From NCBI RefSeq assembly GCF_005849285.1, contig NZ_CP040517.1, forward strand, positions 440,501 to 504,500: DNA of 64,000 nt. Reading direction: 5' to 3'. Shown here in pieces: positions 63,176 through 64,000 of the stretch (its first letter is position 1; each line of letters opens with the position of its first letter). Under the pieces are notes generated by a model. The model was not told the DNA's origin. It did no database searches and saw only the letters and a program-made list of their open reading frames with translations. A program made the translations under genes and the position numbers. Origin of the DNA: Luteithermobacter gelatinilyticus (GTDB lineage Bacteria > Pseudomonadota > Alphaproteobacteria > Sphingomonadales > Emcibacteraceae).

Positions 63176-64000
63176 TCAGCTCTCCTCTGTGCGGGCGACG
63201 GTTCCGTCCTCGGGGGAAAGGGGTCTGACCTCGACCCGTGTCCCATCCTGAACTTTCAGAAGGCCCTGGGTTACCACCAGTTCGCCCACTTCAAGACCAG
63301 ACAGAACTTCAACGGCCCCCGGCCGGCGGCGACCAGTGACAATCTGTCGGCGGGCGGTGGTGTTGTCCTCCTGAACGACAAAGACATATTTGCGATCTTC
63401 ATAAATGATCACGGCCTCTTCCGGAATCATAATGGATTTGGCCCGGTTTTTGATCAGGTCAATGGACAGCAGCATGCCCGGTCTCAGCAGCATGTCGGGA
63501 TTGGGAATTTCCGCCCGTACCGTGACGGCCCGGGAGACCGGATTGACCCGGGTGTCAATGGTGGTCACCGTGCCTTCAAAAATCCGGTCATAGGCTTCAG
63601 ATCGAGCCTTGATTTTCTGGCCTTGTTTCAACGCAGAAATAAAGGCTTCGGGCACGGTAAAATCCACTTTGATGACCGAAAGATCGTCAATGGTGGTAAT
63701 GATGGTGCCCGGCGTGAGCAGAGCGCCCACACTGATCTGTCGAAGCCCCAGTCGGCCGTCAAAGGGGGCGATGATCTGCCGGTCTTTGAGCCGGGCGCGG
63801 GACATCTGGACCTGGGCGAGGGCTTTTTCATACAGGGTTTTCTGCGCATCCAGTCGGGCGGTGGGCAGGGTTTTGGCCTGCACCAGGCCACGGATACGTT
63901 TCAGCTCCCTTTCCTGTTCGGCGAGATTGGCTTCTGCTTCCCTGAGATCGGCCATTTCCTCATCATTGTCCAGCGTGGCCAGGACAGTGCCCTTGCGTAC
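63176..64000 (-). CDS. RND efflux periplasmic adaptor subunit (5' end beyond the window)
   Basis: The reading frame runs off the right edge; about 275 residues are seen. The frame is open through the last base (VRKGTVLATLDNDEE), so the first Met in view is not the start. It shows the adaptor architecture: coiled-coil hairpin region (LREAEANLAEQERELKRI...), lipoyl-like half motif APFDGRLGLRQISVGALLTPGT, and the beta-barrel and membrane-proximal domains to the C-terminus. It pairs with the RND permease. Confidence 0.92.
   Translation of the reverse strand, partial: VRKGTVLATLDNDEEMADLREAEANLAEQERELKRIRGLVQAKTLPTARLDAQKTLYEKALAQVQMSRARLKDRQIIAPFDGRLGLRQISVGALLTPGTIITTIDDLSVIKVDFTVPEAFISALKQGQKIKARSEAYDRIFEGTVTTIDTRVNPVSRAVTVRAEIPNPDMLLRPGMLLSIDLIKNRAKSIMIPEEAVIIYEDRKYVFVVQEDNTTARRQIVTGRRRPGAVEVLSGLEVGELVVTQGLLKVQDGTRVEVRPLSPEDGTVARTEES

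Overview
The window is a 64 kb piece of an alphaproteobacterial chromosome of moderate GC, at a guess near 55% (not counted). Several markers point to this class: a 6S RNA just upstream of fthC and a TIGR00282 phosphoesterase gene, the ruvCAB-ybgC-tolQRAB-pal-cpoB-tilS-ftsH order, a serC-type leader before serC-serA, a speF-type leader before a fold-III ornithine decarboxylase, hisZ beside purA, and the families DUF1134 and DUF2842. The order could be Kordiimonadales/Emcibacterales or a relative, but that is a guess. Nearly everything looks chromosomal. I see no rRNA, tRNA, phage, CRISPR array or intact transposase.

Layout. 0-1.3 kb: end of a TPR protein. 1.4-6.8 kb: 6S RNA, fthC, a phosphoesterase, yebC, and the tightly overlapping ruvC-ruvA-ruvB-ybgC. 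6.8-12.3 kb: the Tol-Pal envelope operon with cpoB. 12.5-19.6 kb: tilS, ftsH (behind a good RpoH-type promoter), folP, glmM, thiD. 19.7-24.4 kb: M1 peptidase with a DUF6702 partner, a serine hydrolase, a DUF1761 protein. 24.6-27.6 kb: serC-serA with leader RNA and a strong terminator. 27.8-30.2 kb: a periplasmic binding protein overlapping a histidine kinase. 30.3-34.2 kb: hisZ, purA, and a small divergent HxlR regulon. 34.4-37.8 kb: a polyamine cluster (leader RNA, ornithine decarboxylase, deoxyhypusine-synthase homologue, agmatinase-family enzyme). 39.3-44.2 kb: the prkA-yeaH-spoVR stress operon on the minus strand. 44.8-54.3 kb: transporters (EamA, GntP, MATE, TauE) with YbiB, VOC, YaaA, a lipoprotein, Nudix and SRAP proteins. 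54.4-58.7 kb: rpmI-rplT-pheS-pheT. 59-64 kb: a TraB/GumN protein and an RND efflux pump whose adaptor runs off the window.

The most unusual content is a dispersed family of short palindromic elements with CTAG at their ends. There are two ~200 bp copies sharing a ~128 bp block, a nest of three adjacent palindromes between cpoB and tilS, and several short or half copies. Some lie so close to genes that they supply stop codons (spoVR, the MATE gene, the agmatinase-family gene), and one sits inside the polyamine cluster. The pattern fits non-autonomous elements moved by an IS630/Tc1-like transposase encoded elsewhere; that mechanism is inference. The second point of interest is the polyamine cluster, which suggests a homospermidine-type route using a deoxyhypusine-synthase homologue in place of the usual alphaproteobacterial homospermidine synthase.
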